This document shows positions 19,119 to 29,271 of a stretch of DNA of 64,000 nt, one piece after another. The notes beneath the pieces are model-generated. The model had not been told where the DNA came from. It did no database searches and was given only the letters and a program-made list of their open reading frames with translations. The DNA comes from Alphaproteobacteria bacterium. Its GTDB lineage: Bacteria > Pseudomonadota > Alphaproteobacteria > Micropepsales > Micropepsaceae. Where the stretch lies: the NCBI GenBank assembly GCA_947467345.1, contig CANIHD010000012.1, positions 33,037 through 97,036 of the forward strand. Reading direction: 5' to 3'. Position 1 is the first letter of the stretch; the number at the start of each line of letters is the position of its first letter. The position numbers and the translations under genes are program-made.

Positions 19119-20683
19119 TTGGCGCCGTCGAGACCCTCGACATATTTTCGCGCCGCCATGTAGTCCGTCTTGCCGGTCCCCAGCGCCGTAATTTCCGCGA
19201 CATACAGCACGCGGCGCGGCACAGCGAGTTCGGTAACGCCGTGGTTTTGCACCCAGGAAACGAAATCGCTGCGTGACGCAGTTGGATGCGTGGTCAAAAG
19301 AACGATTTGCTCGCCTTTGCGGCCATCGGGCACGGCGATGGCGGCGTGCGTGTCGTCCGGCCACAGGGCTGAAGCGCAATTCTCGACGATGGTGAGAGAT
19401 ACGGACTCACCGCCGATCTTCGCGAAGCGTTTCAAGCGTCCACGAATAGAAATATAAAATTCGTCGTCAATGGCGACAACATCGCCGGTATCGTGCCAGC
19501 CATCTTTCGGCGGCTCGATAATCCCCGGACGCTCAGGGCGCAAATAGCCGAGCATGATGTTTGGCCCGCGCACGAACAGCCGTCCGCCATTGTGGATGCC
19601 TTCCACATCATCGACCCGCGTTTCGATGCCAGGCAGCAATCGTCCGACCGTGCCGGGGTGATTGCCTCCCGGTTGATTGGCCGAGAGAACAGGCGAGGCT
19701 TCAGTGACGCCGTAACCTTCGATGAGTTCGGCCGCGCATTTGCTGAGCACCAGATGCCGTGTCTCGTCGCGCAAGCGCTCAGCGCCGCAAACAGCGAGGC
19801 GAAGACTTTTGAGATCGTCATGATCGGCGACCCGCACATATTGCGAAATGAACGTGTCGGTCGCGAGCAATATGGTGGCGCCATGTTTGCGGACACGACC
19901 GACAATTTCACGCGGCTGGCGCGGTGTCGGATGCAGCACCGAGCGTATGCCGACATAAAGCGGCATCAGCGAACCCACAGTTAGTCCGAAGGAATGAAAT
20001 GTCGGCAGTGGATTGAAAACGACATCGTTGTCGAAGAACTCCAGATGCGCGCGCACCTGCTGCACATTGGACAGAATATTGGCGTGGCTCAGTGCAACGC
20101 CCTTCGGTTCGCCTTCGGTGCCTGACGTAAAAAGAATGACGGCTGGCTCGTCAGGCTTGGCGCGCGTTCCCACCATCCAGGGCGCAACCGAACCGAGCAG
20201 CGCGGCGGCTTTGTCCAGCACGCTCAGATTTGTTCGCACATCTTCGAGATAGATCAGCGTGGCGCGCGCGGCGAGGGCGGCTTCCACCGCCTGAAATTTT
20301 CCGACCGCGATAAATTTGTGAGCAGTGATAACGCGCGTGATGGCCGCCGCATCCAACGCGGCCGTCAGGTTCTGCTGGCCTGCGGTGAAATTCAGCATGG
20401 CCGGGACGCGGCCATAGGCGCTGAGCGCGAAGAAGGAGAGGATCGAGCCGACCCCGGTGGGCAGCAGGATTCCGATATTTTCACCCGGCTGGGTTCCGCG
20501 CTTCAGCGCGTTCCCGAGCGCGAAAGCCGCGCGGATGATTTCGTCATAGGTGAGGGTGCGTTCGTCGCCGTCCGTCAGAGCTTGGCGACCACCGCCAAGA
20601 CGCTTTCGCGCCGCCAGAAGCGCCTCGAAAAGCGTGGTTTGGGCCGGAGCCAAATCCAGGGAGTTCCGCGGCGAATGGGTCAT
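19115..20683 (-). CDS. AMP-binding acyl-ACP/acyl-CoA synthetase (Aas-like)
   Basis: A 522-residue adenylate-forming enzyme. The P-loop is ILFTSGTEGEPKGVALSH, followed by FNPLPTFHSFGLTVG, LIEGYGVTEASPV, GTVGRLLPGIETR and the C-terminal hinge GRLKRFAKIGGESVS with a catalytic Lys near the end (GTGKTDYMAA). The wording of these motifs is closest to the synthetase half of Aas, which activates fatty acids for acyl carrier protein or lysophospholipid reacylation. The acyltransferase half of Aas is absent here. Confidence 0.85.
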   Translation of the reverse strand: MTHSPRNSLDLAPAQTTLFEALLAARKRLGGGRQALTDGDERTLTYDEIIRAAFALGNALKRGTQPGENIGILLPTGVGSILSFFALSAYGRVPAMLNFTAGQQNLTAALDAAAITRVITAHKFIAVGKFQAVEAALAARATLIYLEDVRTNLSVLDKAAALLGSVAPWMVGTRAKPDEPAVILFTSGTEGEPKGVALSHANILSNVQQVRAHLEFFDNDVVFNPLPTFHSFGLTVGSLMPLYVGIRSVLHPTPRQPREIVGRVRKHGATILLATDTFISQYVRVADHDDLKSLRLAVCGAERLRDETRHLVLSKCAAELIEGYGVTEASPVLSANQPGGNHPGTVGRLLPGIETRVDDVEGIHNGGRLFVRGPNIMLGYLRPERPGIIEPPKDGWHDTGDVVAIDDEFYISIRGRLKRFAKIGGESVSLTIVENCASALWPDDTHAAIAVPDGRKGEQIVLLTTHPTASRSDFVSWVQNHGVTELAVPRRVLYVAEITALGTGKTDYMAARKYVEGLDGAN

Positions 20684-20765
20684 GGCCGGATGAGTCGCCG
20701 GGGTGGCGGAGGAAACCTAACGGCAGGGGGCGGGATGGGCAAACGCCGAGATTTTCAATGCCGCC

Positions 20766-21068
20766 CTAATTTGAAGTTCCCACGAAACCGAAAAGCGGCC
20801 CGTACCCAACTTCCTGGAAGGTCTGAAGCACTTCGGCAACTGCGGAATATGAAGCGTCTTTGCTCGGCAATATGCGGATTTCGGGGCGGGGATTTTCCCG
20901 CATCAGTATCTCCACTTTGGCCCGCAATTGGCTGATGTCGAGTTCAGGCCCGTCGGCGAAGCGCACATGCCCGTTCGGCAGAACCGACAAGGCCAAAGGT
21001 TTAGTCTGGGCCATGCAGCAACTCGCAAACGAAAGAGCGAAAGCCGTGACGGCTATTGTCAGCCTCAT
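20766..21068 (-). CDS. Secreted ExbD/TolR-like domain protein
   Basis: A 100-residue protein from ATG at 21068. It begins with a signal-peptide-like segment (MRLTIAVTAFALSFASCCMA) and continues with an ExbD/TolR-type periplasmic fold (HVRFADGPELDISQLRAKVE, EIRILPSKDASYSAVAEVLQTFQEVGYG). Normal ExbD/TolR has an N-terminal transmembrane anchor with an essential Asp. Here the anchor seems to be replaced by a cleavable or lipid-type signal (Cys near the end of the hydrophobic run). No exbB/tolQ lies nearby. The function is unknown. Confidence 0.65.
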   Translation of the reverse strand: MRLTIAVTAFALSFASCCMAQTKPLALSVLPNGHVRFADGPELDISQLRAKVEILMRENPRPEIRILPSKDASYSAVAEVLQTFQEVGYGPLFGFVGTSN

Positions 21069-21178
21069 TTTCCCGCCCTCAGCATCCGCGATGCTAACCG
21101 CCTTAGTAGCCGTCCGCAGCCCCGAAACAGCGCCCATACGCTACCGATTTTCCACCCAGCTTGCTATTTCCCGGAATA

Positions 21179-22882
21179 ATGCCGAAATCTGGGCTCCGAG
21201 GGGCCGGGTTGGATCTATCGATGCTAGCGCGCGCTTTCGTATTGCTGGCCGCCGTCACGTTTCCGGCTGGTGCCGTTCTTGGCGCCGATCTGGAGCGCCC
21301 ATCGATCACGCCCTATGTTGACGAGATGGATCCCACGGGCGCCATTCCGAATTTTCTCAATAATGACCGCTTACGTGACACGCTCGACCGGCGCTTGAAC
21401 CGGGCGATCCTTGGCGGCGAGAAAATCGACATTTTGTTGCAGCGGGGCTGGCTCAGCCTTGAGACCGGCGCCTGCGATGATGCGGCCGCGGATTTCGAGG
21501 CGGCGCTCAAGCTTCGTTCCGATAATGATGAGAACCGCGCCAGCCGTGGGCTCGCGCATCTTTGTAAAAATGAGCGCGCGGAGGCCTTAGCCGATTTTGA
21601 GACGGCGCTGAAACTGAAGACCGACTCGTTCTGGGGTCATTACGGACGGGGTTGGCTGCGCTTTCAGTCCGGGCAGATGAACGAAGCGCTGACGGATTTG
21701 GACGCTGCGCAGCACACATCTCCGGAAGAAGCGGCCGCGTATTGGGCGCGCGGCTATGTCCGCGTCGCGATGATGAATTACAGCGCCGCCGTGCAAGACC
21801 TCGATACAGCTATGCGGCTCGCGCCGGACCTCACCTCAAGCTATGTGCTGCGCGGCTATGCCTATCACGGCATGGCCAAGGACGATTTGGCGGAAGCCGA
21901 TTTCACCGCTGCTATTGATGCCGGTCTCGCAGGCGCCGTTTCTTATGTAGGCCGCGGCTTCTCGCGACTGCGCGAGAAAAAATACGACGACGCGCTTGAG
22001 GATTTCGACGCCGCCATTCGCCGCAACCGGACAAATTTTCTGGCCTTCGCCGGCCGCGCGCTGACACTCAATGCGCGTGCGCGCTTCGAAGAGGCTTTAC
22101 CCGATTTCGACATTGCCATTGACGGTGCCGCCAGCGCCGACACGCATTTCGGACGCGGGCTGGCGCGGCTACAGACCGGCAACAATGAAGGCGCGATTGC
22201 CGATTTCAACGCCGCGCTCGCATTGTCGCCAAAATATGCAGGCAGCTATGTGAATCGTGGCATCGCTTATGCGCGCACCAAGAATTTCGATTCTGCGCTT
22301 GCCGATTACGGGCAGGCGCTGGCGCTAAACGCTTCGGAAGAAACCGCCTATTACAACCGCGCGCTTGTTTACCGGGATAAAGGCGAGTTCGATGCCGCCA
22401 TCGGCGATCTTGATGCGCTCATCCGGCTGGTTCCGAATTCGGCCCCGAACTACGCCGAGCGCTGCGGTCTTTACCTCAGCAAAGGCGATTACAACAAAGG
22501 CCTATTGGATTGCGAACGCGCCATGGACATCGAGCCCAACTCGGTGTTGGCGCATGATACGCGCGCGCGGCTGTTTTTGCTGAAAGGCGAGTACGACAAG
22601 GCCATCGGCGAATATGGCGAAGCCATCAAGCATGAGACCAATGATCCGAATCTCTTGTTGGGCCGCTCTTATGCCTATCGCGTCACTGGAGCCTATGACA
22701 AAGCGCTGGCCGATCTTTCGGCCTGCATCATCATCGATCCCGCACGCGTCGATTTTTACTTGCGCCGGGGTGAAACCTATTGGGTCATGGGCGACCGCGG
22801 CGCTGCGGACGCCGATTTCAAGAAGGCGGCTCGCCTCGACCCGCAGCGCACCGCCAGTTTTATGCGCGGAAACCCGCAATAA
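21179..22882 (+). CDS. Exported tetratricopeptide-repeat protein
   Basis: About 567 residues. The start at ATG 21179 is followed by a basic n-region and a hydrophobic signal (LARAFVLLAAVTFPAGAVLGA); ATG 21221 is an alternative. After about 60 residues the protein consists of roughly 13 TPR units of 34 residues, each ending in a pattern like A-x-x-D-F/L-x-x-A-I/L-x-L-x-P. TPR arrays are protein-binding scaffolds; this one should lie in the periplasm. It is transcribed divergently from the ExbD-like gene, 110 bases apart. Confidence 0.85.
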   Translation: MPKSGLRGAGLDLSMLARAFVLLAAVTFPAGAVLGADLERPSITPYVDEMDPTGAIPNFLNNDRLRDTLDRRLNRAILGGEKIDILLQRGWLSLETGACDDAAADFEAALKLRSDNDENRASRGLAHLCKNERAEALADFETALKLKTDSFWGHYGRGWLRFQSGQMNEALTDLDAAQHTSPEEAAAYWARGYVRVAMMNYSAAVQDLDTAMRLAPDLTSSYVLRGYAYHGMAKDDLAEADFTAAIDAGLAGAVSYVGRGFSRLREKKYDDALEDFDAAIRRNRTNFLAFAGRALTLNARARFEEALPDFDIAIDGAASADTHFGRGLARLQTGNNEGAIADFNAALALSPKYAGSYVNRGIAYARTKNFDSALADYGQALALNASEETAYYNRALVYRDKGEFDAAIGDLDALIRLVPNSAPNYAERCGLYLSKGDYNKGLLDCERAMDIEPNSVLAHDTRARLFLLKGEYDKAIGEYGEAIKHETNDPNLLLGRSYAYRVTGAYDKALADLSACIIIDPARVDFYLRRGETYWVMGDRGAADADFKKAARLDPQRTASFMRGNPQ

Positions 22883-22928
22883 AGCCGCCTCGCAGTCTTC
22901 GCTGATGATTTCCTAACCCCGGCTTGCT

Positions 22929-23909
22929 ATGAGCGGTCCTATGACCGTGATCTTCGACCAGGACAAAAAGGATTTGCGCCTCGTTTCGGAAAAGGCGCGC
23001 CATCCGGAAAAGGCGCACCGGCCCGACACGCCGCTTCAGCGTAAGCCGGACTGGATCCGCGTAAAGGCGCCGGTCAGCCGCGAATATAATGAAACCCGCG
23101 CCATAGTCCGCGAGCACAATCTTCATACCGTGTGCGAAGAGGCGGGCTGCCCGAATATCGGTGAGTGCTGGACCAAGGCGCACGCCACCATGATGATCAT
23201 GGGCGACACCTGCACGCGCGCTTGCTCCTTCTGCAATGTGAAAACCGGTCTGCCCGGCCAGCTCGATGCAGCGGAGCCAGAGAACGTCGCACTCGCGGTA
23301 GCAAAACTTGGCCTGTCGCATGTCGTCATAACATCCGTGGACCGCGATGACCTTGCAGACGGCGGTGCCGCGCATTTCGCGGCAACGATCGACGCCATTC
23401 GCCGGCACAGCCCGAAAACAACGATTGAGATTCTGACGCCTGATTTCCTGCGCAAAGAGGGCTCGGTCGAGCGCGTGATGATGTCGCCGCCGGACGTGTT
23501 CAACCACAATCTCGAAACCGTGCCGCGCCTCTATCTCACGATCCGCCCCGGCGCGCGCTATTTCGCGTCGCTCCGCCTTCTTCAGAGGGTGAAGGATATC
23601 GATCCCAACGCTTTCACCAAATCCGGCCTCATGGTTGGTCTCGGCGAAACGCGCGAAGAGATCATGCAAGTCATGGATGATCTTCGCGTCGCGGGCGTGG
23701 ATTTCCTGACCATCGGCCAATATTTGCAGCCGACGCGCAAACATGCGGCCGTGGACCGCTTCTGGACACCGGAGGAATTTGCCGGATTGGAAGCTGTCGC
23801 GCGGGCAAAGGGATTTTTGCTGGTCTCCGCCAGCCCGTTGACGCGGTCGTCCTATCACGCCGGAGAGGATTTCGCTCGGCTCAAGGCGGCGCGCGCCGCA
23901 TCCCGCTAA
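22929..23909 (+). CDS. lipA: Lipoyl synthase
   Basis: A radical-SAM enzyme of 326 residues that inserts two sulfurs into protein-bound octanoyl groups. It shows the auxiliary cluster motif [12 protein letters not shown] (C-x4-C-x5-C) and the radical-SAM motif [12 protein letters not shown]-terminal Arg-Ser-Ser-Tyr ([11 protein letters not shown]) is present as in other LipA. Start is ATG 22929; an internal ATG at 22941 is possible. The coq10-like gene follows after 2 bases. Confidence 0.96.
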   Translation: MSGPMTVIFDQDKKDLRLVSEKARHPEKAHRPDTPLQRKPDWIRVKAPVSREYNETRAIVREHNLHTVCEEAGCPNIGECWTKAHATMMIMGDTCTRACSFCNVKTGLPGQLDAAEPENVALAVAKLGLSHVVITSVDRDDLADGGAAHFAATIDAIRRHSPKTTIEILTPDFLRKEGSVERVMMSPPDVFNHNLETVPRLYLTIRPGARYFASLRLLQRVKDIDPNAFTKSGLMVGLGETREEIMQVMDDLRVAGVDFLTIGQYLQPTRKHAAVDRFWTPEEFAGLEAVARAKGFLLVSASPLTRSSYHAGEDFARLKAARAASR

Positions 23910-23911
23910 CC

Positions 23912-24382
23912 ATGCCGAGCTTCGAAGAAAGGCGAATTCTTCGCTATTCGCCGGAAGCGATGTTCGCGGTCGTCGCCGACGTCGAGAAATATCCGTCCTT
24001 CGTTCCCGGCTGCGTCGCGTTGAAGGTCCGCAAAAGCGAACGCAAGGGCGATGTCGAGACGCTGCTTGCGGATATGGTTGTTTCCTATAGCGGCTTGCGC
24101 GAGCGCTACACGAGCTTTGTCGATGCCGATGCACGCGCCTGCACGGTTACGGCTACCCAAGCCGAAGGACCATTTGAGAATTTACGGACGCAATGGTCCT
24201 TTGCTCCGCATCCCGACGGATGCGAGATACATTTCCAAATCAACTTTGCCTTCCGCAGCAAATTGCTGTCAGCGGTGGCGGGCAGGGCGTTTGAAAAAAT
24301 GGCGCACAAAATGACGGACGCATTTGTGGCCCGTGCGCGCGCATTGGAAGAAAAGTCACATCACGCGGAGAAGCAGCTCTAA
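23912..24382 (+). CDS. COQ10/RatA-type START-domain protein
   Basis: A 156-residue SRPBCC-fold protein. It begins PSFEERRILRYSPEAMFAVVADVEKYPSFVPGC and ends with a helix AGRAFEKMAHKMTDAFVARA, as in the ubiquinone-binding COQ10 and RatA family. It likely carries ubiquinone for respiration. It is coupled to lipA, an order common in alphaproteobacteria. The last 27 bases overlap the convergent cinA-like gene. Confidence 0.88.
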   Translation: MPSFEERRILRYSPEAMFAVVADVEKYPSFVPGCVALKVRKSERKGDVETLLADMVVSYSGLRERYTSFVDADARACTVTATQAEGPFENLRTQWSFAPHPDGCEIHFQINFAFRSKLLSAVAGRAFEKMAHKMTDAFVARARALEEKSHHAEKQL

Positions 24383-24844
24383 AGCAGCCTCAACAGATTT
24401 CATCCGCACCTCAGCGCGTGTCATGCCGTCGAAATGATATTCCTGATGCAATACCGGACGGCCTTTGCGCACGGCAGCGATGTGAACCGTTCCGACCGGT
24501 TTTGCCGGCGTTCCACCGCCAGGCCCCGCGATGCCGGTGACGGCGACCGCCAGATCGGTATCGCTCGCTTCAAGCGCGCCTTGCGCCATCGCGCGCGCCA
24601 CCTCTTCTGAAACAGCGCCGCGGCGCAGAATCATTTCAACCGGCACGTCGAGAAGATCGGTTTTCGACATGTTGGAATAGACGATGAATCCGCATCGCAT
24701 GACATCGGACGAACCGGGAATTTCCGTAAGGCTCGCGGCAACCAATCCGCCGGTGCAGCTTTCCGCCGTCACTAAGCGCCAGGCATTGTTCCTGGCTTTG
24801 TCGAGGACCTCTTCGGCGCGCGCGAGAATATCAGTCGAGAACAT
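24356..24844 (-). CDS. CinA-type nicotinamide-nucleotide amidase domain protein
   Basis: A 162-residue protein equal to the C-terminal domain of CinA (PncC). Diagnostic stretches are LVTAESCTGGLVAASLTEIPGSSDV, GAVSEEVARAMAQGA and AVTGIAGPGGGTPAKPVGTVH. The enzyme deamidates NMN in pyridine nucleotide recycling. It lies 3 bases after the pgpA stop in the ispDF-pgpA-cinA run. It overlaps the coq10-like gene tail to tail. Confidence 0.92.
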   Translation of the reverse strand: MFSTDILARAEEVLDKARNNAWRLVTAESCTGGLVAASLTEIPGSSDVMRCGFIVYSNMSKTDLLDVPVEMILRRGAVSEEVARAMAQGALEASDTDLAVAVTGIAGPGGGTPAKPVGTVHIAAVRKGRPVLHQEYHFDGMTRAEVRMKSVEAALELLLRVM

Positions 24845-24847
24845 GGC

Positions 24848-25318
24848 TCAGATCCAACTCATATGAATTGCGCCGGCCAAAATAGCCGCCGATACAAGTC
24901 CTGCTGCGATGTCGTCGGCCATGACGCCAATGCCGCCCGGAAGTCGTTCCAGGGCTGAGATCGGCCATGGTTTCACAATGTCGAAAAAGCGGAACAGCAG
25001 GAAGGTGAGGGTCAAAGCAATCGGGTTATTGACGTGCGGCGACAGCAAAAGCGGCAGCAGCGCAAACCATTGACCTGCCACCTCATCAATCACGCAATCC
25101 GATGGGTCCAGCAACCCGACATTTTTACCGTGATGTTCGGCCGCCCAGACGCCAACAGCACTGACCGCGAACGTTGCGGCCAAGAAAATCGCGGCGTTGC
25201 CAAATACGATAAGCGCCCAACCAATCGGCAGCGCCACCAAAGCAGCCGCGGTTCCCGGCGCCTTGGGAAAGCTTCCGATTCCAAACGCAGTTGCCAGCAA
25301 TGATGAAGGGCGCGTCAT
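24848..25318 (-). CDS. pgpA: Phosphatidylglycerophosphatase A
   Basis: A membrane phosphatase of 156 residues that makes phosphatidylglycerol from its phosphate. It shows the N-terminal FGIGSFPKAPGTAAAL, the catalytic acidic stretch DPSDCVIDEVAGQW, and FRFFDIVKPWPI followed by GGIGVMADDIAAG. ATG at 25318 fits the family start and lies 13 bases after the ispDF stop; longer frames opening at 25399 would overlap ispDF. Confidence 0.92.
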   Translation of the reverse strand: MTRPSSLLATAFGIGSFPKAPGTAAALVALPIGWALIVFGNAAIFLAATFAVSAVGVWAAEHHGKNVGLLDPSDCVIDEVAGQWFALLPLLLSPHVNNPIALTLTFLLFRFFDIVKPWPISALERLPGGIGVMADDIAAGLVSAAILAGAIHMSWI

Positions 25319-25331
25319 GCGCGCGGGCGTG

Positions 25332-26489
25332 TCATAGCGGCATCCGCAACGTGGCGATCGCCTGCGCTGCAATGCCTTCGCCGCGCCCCGTGAAGCCAAG
25401 ACCTTCGGTTGTGGTTGCCTTCACGCTCACGCGTTCCAAGCTTAACCCAAGAATTTCCGCGATGCGCGCGCGCATGGCATCGCGGTGCGGCGAAAGCTTC
25501 GGCCTTTCGCATATAACAGTAACATCTACATGGGCGATCACGCCGCCTTTAGCGCGCGCGAGCGACGCGGCATGCGCAAGGAAAAGGTCCGAAGGCGCAC
25601 CGCGCCAGCGCGCATCGGAGGGCGGGAAATGCACGCCGATATCGCCTTCGGCGCCAGCTCCCAGAATGGCATCCGTCAGCGCATGCAAACCAACATCGGC
25701 GTCGGAATGGCCTTCCAGCGACGCGTCGTGCGGGATTTTGACGCCGCAAAGCCAAACATAATCGCCAGGCGCGAAGCGGTGGACATCGAACCCGGTGCCC
25801 GTCCGAGTCTCGAATTGCGCCGACATCATGCGTTCGGCGAGTTTGAAATCGTCCGGCGTGGTGAGTTTCATGTTCGCTTCGTCGCCCGGAACGGCGCGAA
25901 AGGAAAGCCCGGCGCGTTCGCCGAGCGCGATATCGTCGGTAAAATTTTCACCCGCAAATTTTCGATGCGCGCGTAGAATCGCGGCGTAGCGAAAGCCTTG
26001 TGGTGTCTGTGCGCGCACCAGGCCTTCGCGCGACACGATTTCGAATCCGCCTTCGATGCGGCGGCGTAGCGTGTCGGCCACCTCTAAAAATGGTGCCGCG
26101 CTTTCCGCAGCATCAAGCGCTTCAAGCGTGCGGGCGATGAGGGCGCCGGAAACAAACGGCCGAGCGGCGTCATGGATAAGCACGCGTTGGGGCGGCTGGG
26201 CGACGAGGGCTTCGAGGCCTAGCCGCACCGAGGCCTGACGCGAATCGCCACCGACAATCGGCGGGGCCAAATTCAGCCGGGCGGTCGCCGATTCATAAAG
26301 CGCCCGGTCCTCGGCTCGGATGACCACTCGAATTTCGGAAATCTCAGGCCGGCCGGCAAAGGCTTCAACCACCCAGCGTAAGACCGTCTTCCCACCAACC
26401 ACCGCGTATTGCTTGGGCATGGCAGCGCCTTGGCGTGCGGAAGCTCGCTCTCCCCGGCCAGCTGCAACGATCAAGGCGACGGTGGTCAT
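25332..26489 (-). CDS. ispDF: Bifunctional IspD/IspF isoprenoid enzyme
   Basis: A fused MEP-pathway enzyme of 385 residues. The N-terminal IspD half (about 1-225) begins [17 protein letters not shown] and has the [12 protein letters not shown] stretch. It adds CMP to methylerythritol phosphate. The C-terminal IspF half (about 230-385) carries the zinc ligands in GTGFDVHRF and [19 protein letters not shown] and forms the cyclodiphosphate. The fusion is common in alphaproteobacteria. ATG at 26489 is preferred over a TTG at 26498. In relatives dusB often lies next to it; it is absent here. Confidence 0.95.
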   Translation of the reverse strand: MTTVALIVAAGRGERASARQGAAMPKQYAVVGGKTVLRWVVEAFAGRPEISEIRVVIRAEDRALYESATARLNLAPPIVGGDSRQASVRLGLEALVAQPPQRVLIHDAARPFVSGALIARTLEALDAAESAAPFLEVADTLRRRIEGGFEIVSREGLVRAQTPQGFRYAAILRAHRKFAGENFTDDIALGERAGLSFRAVPGDEANMKLTTPDDFKLAERMMSAQFETRTGTGFDVHRFAPGDYVWLCGVKIPHDASLEGHSDADVGLHALTDAILGAGAEGDIGVHFPPSDARWRGAPSDLFLAHAASLARAKGGVIAHVDVTVICERPKLSPHRDAMRARIAEILGLSLERVSVKATTTEGLGFTGRGEGIAAQAIATLRMPL

Positions 26490-26568
26490 GGCGGGCAAAC
26501 TAATGTGCTTTCACAAATGGCGAAATCACGGCAAAAAGCCTGGGCTGTTGCTGCGTCGCAATATTCTC

Positions 26569-26596
26569 TTGCGGACCCGGCCCTTGCCTATATAGT
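26569..26596 (+). promoter_or_regulatory. Candidate sigma-70 type promoter for ntrB
   Basis: TTGCGG (26569-26574) and TATAGT (26591-26596) are separated by 16 bases, 43 bases ahead of the ntrB start. Both elements are close to consensus. Because ntrB often sits behind dusB in relatives, a promoter here fits its being the first gene of the run. Confidence 0.5.
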
Positions 26597-26612
26597 ACGC
26601 AGAGTAACAAAA

Positions 26613-26629
26613 TGCCTATCAAATAGGCA
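26613..26629. repeat. Inverted repeat just upstream of ntrB
   Basis: A perfect 7-bp inverted repeat, TGCCTAT (26613-26619) and ATAGGCA (26623-26629), with a CAA centre. It lies downstream of the candidate promoter and 10 bases before the ntrB start. It could be a regulator binding site or a small RNA hairpin near the ribosome binding site. Confidence 0.45.
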
Positions 26630-26638
26630 GGTGGGAAC

Positions 26639-27781
26639 TTGGCGGCGTCGGACAGACAGATATCAGATACCGGGTTGGGGCAAGGCAAGGCCGCAACTAT
26701 TACCAATAGCTTGCCCATGCCCATCACCATGATCGGCCCGCGCGGTGAAATTCTCTACGTCAACGCCGCCGCCGAACAGTTCTTCGCCATGGGCGCCGGA
26801 CATTTGCTCCGGCAGAAATTCGCCGATGTCCTGCCGTTCGGCAGCCCGCTGCTGCAGCTCGTACAACAGGTGCGCGAACGCGGCGCTTCCATTGCCGAAC
26901 GCAATGTCGATCTTTCGACCCCTAAGCTTGGCGAACGCTTGGCCGACGTGACGCTGACGCCGGCCCCGGATCCGGACGGCGCGGTCATTGTATTGCTTCA
27001 AGAGCGCACGCTCGCCCAGCGCATCGACCGCCAATTGCTCTATCGCGGCGCCGCGCGCTCGATGAGCGGCATGGGCGCGGTCATGGCGCATGAAATTAAG
27101 AACCCGCTCGCCGGCATTCGCGGCGCGGCACAGCTGCTGGAAGAATCCGTCTCGGTGGGCGACCGCGAATTGGCGCGGCTGATCTGCAATGAAGCCGACC
27201 GCATTCGCGCGTTGATCGACCGCATGGAAGCCTTCGGCGATCCGGTGGTGCTGACGCGCACCTCGGTGAATATTCACGAGGTTCTCGATCGCGTGCATCA
27301 GGTTGCGGCGACAAGCTTTGCCCGGCGTCAACGTCTGATCGAAAATTTCGACCCTTCGCTGCCGCCGGTGCTGGGTGACCGCGATCATTTGATTCAAGCG
27401 TTCATGAATATTGTGCGCAACGCCGCTGACGCCGCGCCAAGCGAAGGCGGCGAGATTGTTCTCACCACCGCCTATCGTCCAGGCGTGCGCGTCTCGACGC
27501 CGGTTTCGCGTTCAGGGCCGCACCTCTCTTTGCCGCTGGAAGTCACTGTTCGCGATAACGGACCTGGAATTCCCGCAGACCTTCTGCCGCATATTTTCGA
27601 TCCGTTCGTGACCACCAAAACCAACGGGGCCGGGCTGGGCCTCGCGCTGGTCGCAAAGATCATCGGCGACCACGGGGGCGTCATTGAATGCGAGTCGCAG
27701 CCACGGCGCACGATATTCCGCATCCTTTTGCCGGTCGCCGCTAACGCCCCAATAGTTGAGGAAGATCATTCACATGCCTGA
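26639..27781 (+). CDS. ntrB: Nitrogen-regulation sensor kinase NtrB
   Basis: A soluble histidine kinase of 380 residues. It has a PAS domain (about 20-120, [20 protein letters not shown]), a HisKA domain with the phosphorylated His in [15 protein letters not shown], and the ATPase domain with the N box ([12 protein letters not shown]), DNGPGIP and GAGLGLALV. It phosphorylates NtrC under nitrogen limitation, under control of PII. The start is TTG at 26639, behind GTGGGA. Its end overlaps the ntrC start by 8 bases. Confidence 0.94.
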   Translation: MAASDRQISDTGLGQGKAATITNSLPMPITMIGPRGEILYVNAAAEQFFAMGAGHLLRQKFADVLPFGSPLLQLVQQVRERGASIAERNVDLSTPKLGERLADVTLTPAPDPDGAVIVLLQERTLAQRIDRQLLYRGAARSMSGMGAVMAHEIKNPLAGIRGAAQLLEESVSVGDRELARLICNEADRIRALIDRMEAFGDPVVLTRTSVNIHEVLDRVHQVAATSFARRQRLIENFDPSLPPVLGDRDHLIQAFMNIVRNAADAAPSEGGEIVLTTAYRPGVRVSTPVSRSGPHLSLPLEVTVRDNGPGIPADLLPHIFDPFVTTKTNGAGLGLALVAKIIGDHGGVIECESQPRRTIFRILLPVAANAPIVEEDHSHA

Positions 27782-29219
27782 CGGCACAATTCTTATTGCC
27801 GATGACGATGCCGCCATTCGCACCGTTCTCAATCAGGCGCTGGGGCGCGCCGGTTATGATGTTCGGACGACTGCAAACGCTGCCGGCCTATGGCGCTGGA
27901 TAGCGCAAGGCGAGGGCAATCTCGTTATCACCGACGTCATTCTGCCCGACGAAAACGCATTCGATCTGCTGCCGCGGATAAAGCGTCTCAGGCCCGATCT
28001 TCCCGTCGTGGTGATGAGCGCGCAGAACAATATTCTGACCGCCATCACGGCTGCCGAACGCGGCGCCTATGAATATCTGCCCAAGCCGTTCGACCTGAAA
28101 GATCTCACGGCCATCGTTCAACGCGCATTAGTCAAAGGGCAAAAGCGACCGCCCACGACCGATGCCGATACAAGTGACGATCGCCTGCCGCTGATCGGCC
28201 GCTCGCCGGCCATGCAGGAAATCTACCGGGTCATTGCGCGCCTCACGCAGGCCGATTTGACCGTGATGATCTCGGGCGAATCCGGTACCGGCAAAGAACT
28301 TGTTGCACGCGCGCTTCATGATTACGGCAAGCGTCGCAATGGCAGTTTCGTTGCCGTCAACATGGCGGCCATTCCCAAAGATCTTATCGAAAGCGAATTG
28401 TTCGGCCATGAGCGCGGTGCCTTCACGGGCGCCACAGGCCGCGGCGTTGGGCGTTTCGAGCAGGCCGAGGGCGGCACGCTGTTTCTCGATGAAATCGGCG
28501 ACATGCCCCTGGAAGCGCAGACGCGTTTGCTGCGGGTGTTGCAACAGGGCGAGTACACGACGGTCGGCGGACGCGTGCCGATCAAGACCGACGTACGGAT
28601 CATCGCCGCTACCAATCGCGTTTTGCGGCAATTGGTGCAGCAAGGCCTTTTCCGCGAAGATCTTTTCTACCGCTTAAATGTCGTGCCTTTGCGCTTGCCA
28701 CCTTTGCGCGAGCGCATTGAAGACGTTCCGGACCTCATGCGCCATTTTCTGCGCAAAGCAGAATCGGAGGGTCTACCGGCGAAGCGTTTTGAATCCGGAG
28801 CGACGGACCGGCTCAAGGGTTACACTTGGCCGGGCAACGTGCGCGAACTTGAAAACCTCGCTCGGCGTTTGGTTGTGCTCAATCCCGACGAGACGATCGC
28901 GGAAGCAGCCGTAGTCGCGGAACTCGCCGATCATGGACGTGCGGCGCCCATCGCACGCGATGAAGAGATGAGCCTCGCCCAAATGGTGGAACAGCATTTG
29001 GCGAGTCACTTCGCCGAATTCGGGAAGGCTTTGCCGCCGTCCGGGCTCTATGACCGGGTCTTGCGGGAAGTCGAAGGGCCCTTGATTGCAATCTCGCTGG
29101 CGGCGGCGCGCGGTAACCAAATCCGCGCGGCGCAGCTTCTTGGCCTTAACCGCAATACACTCCGGAAGAAAATCCGGGAGCTGGGCGTCGAGGTCATAAG
29201 GGGCTTACGTAGCGAATAG
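27774..29219 (+). CDS. ntrC: Nitrogen-regulation response regulator NtrC
   Basis: A sigma-54 activator of 481 residues. The receiver domain has ADDDAAIR and the phospho-acceptor Asp in [10 protein letters not shown]. The AAA+ domain has GESGTGKE and the GAFTGA loop that contacts sigma-54, and the C-terminus is a Fis-type helix-turn-helix ([20 protein letters not shown]). ATG at 27774 gives [12 protein letters not shown] and overlaps ntrB. It should activate genes for ammonium assimilation and alternative nitrogen sources. Confidence 0.95.
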   Translation: MPDGTILIADDDAAIRTVLNQALGRAGYDVRTTANAAGLWRWIAQGEGNLVITDVILPDENAFDLLPRIKRLRPDLPVVVMSAQNNILTAITAAERGAYEYLPKPFDLKDLTAIVQRALVKGQKRPPTTDADTSDDRLPLIGRSPAMQEIYRVIARLTQADLTVMISGESGTGKELVARALHDYGKRRNGSFVAVNMAAIPKDLIESELFGHERGAFTGATGRGVGRFEQAEGGTLFLDEIGDMPLEAQTRLLRVLQQGEYTTVGGRVPIKTDVRIIAATNRVLRQLVQQGLFREDLFYRLNVVPLRLPPLRERIEDVPDLMRHFLRKAESEGLPAKRFESGATDRLKGYTWPGNVRELENLARRLVVLNPDETIAEAAVVAELADHGRAAPIARDEEMSLAQMVEQHLASHFAEFGKALPPSGLYDRVLREVEGPLIAISLAAARGNQIRAAQLLGLNRNTLRKKIRELGVEVIRGLRSE

Positions 29220-29271
29220 GGCCCAGCGATAGGGCGGAACAAAAGTCACAAGCTTGTCCGCCCGTTCGTAC

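Noticed and set aside
22860..24134. Open frame of 424 codons on the minus strand across lipA and the coq10-like gene
   Set aside because: It lies opposite two well-recognised genes and has Arg/His-rich low-meaning sequence.
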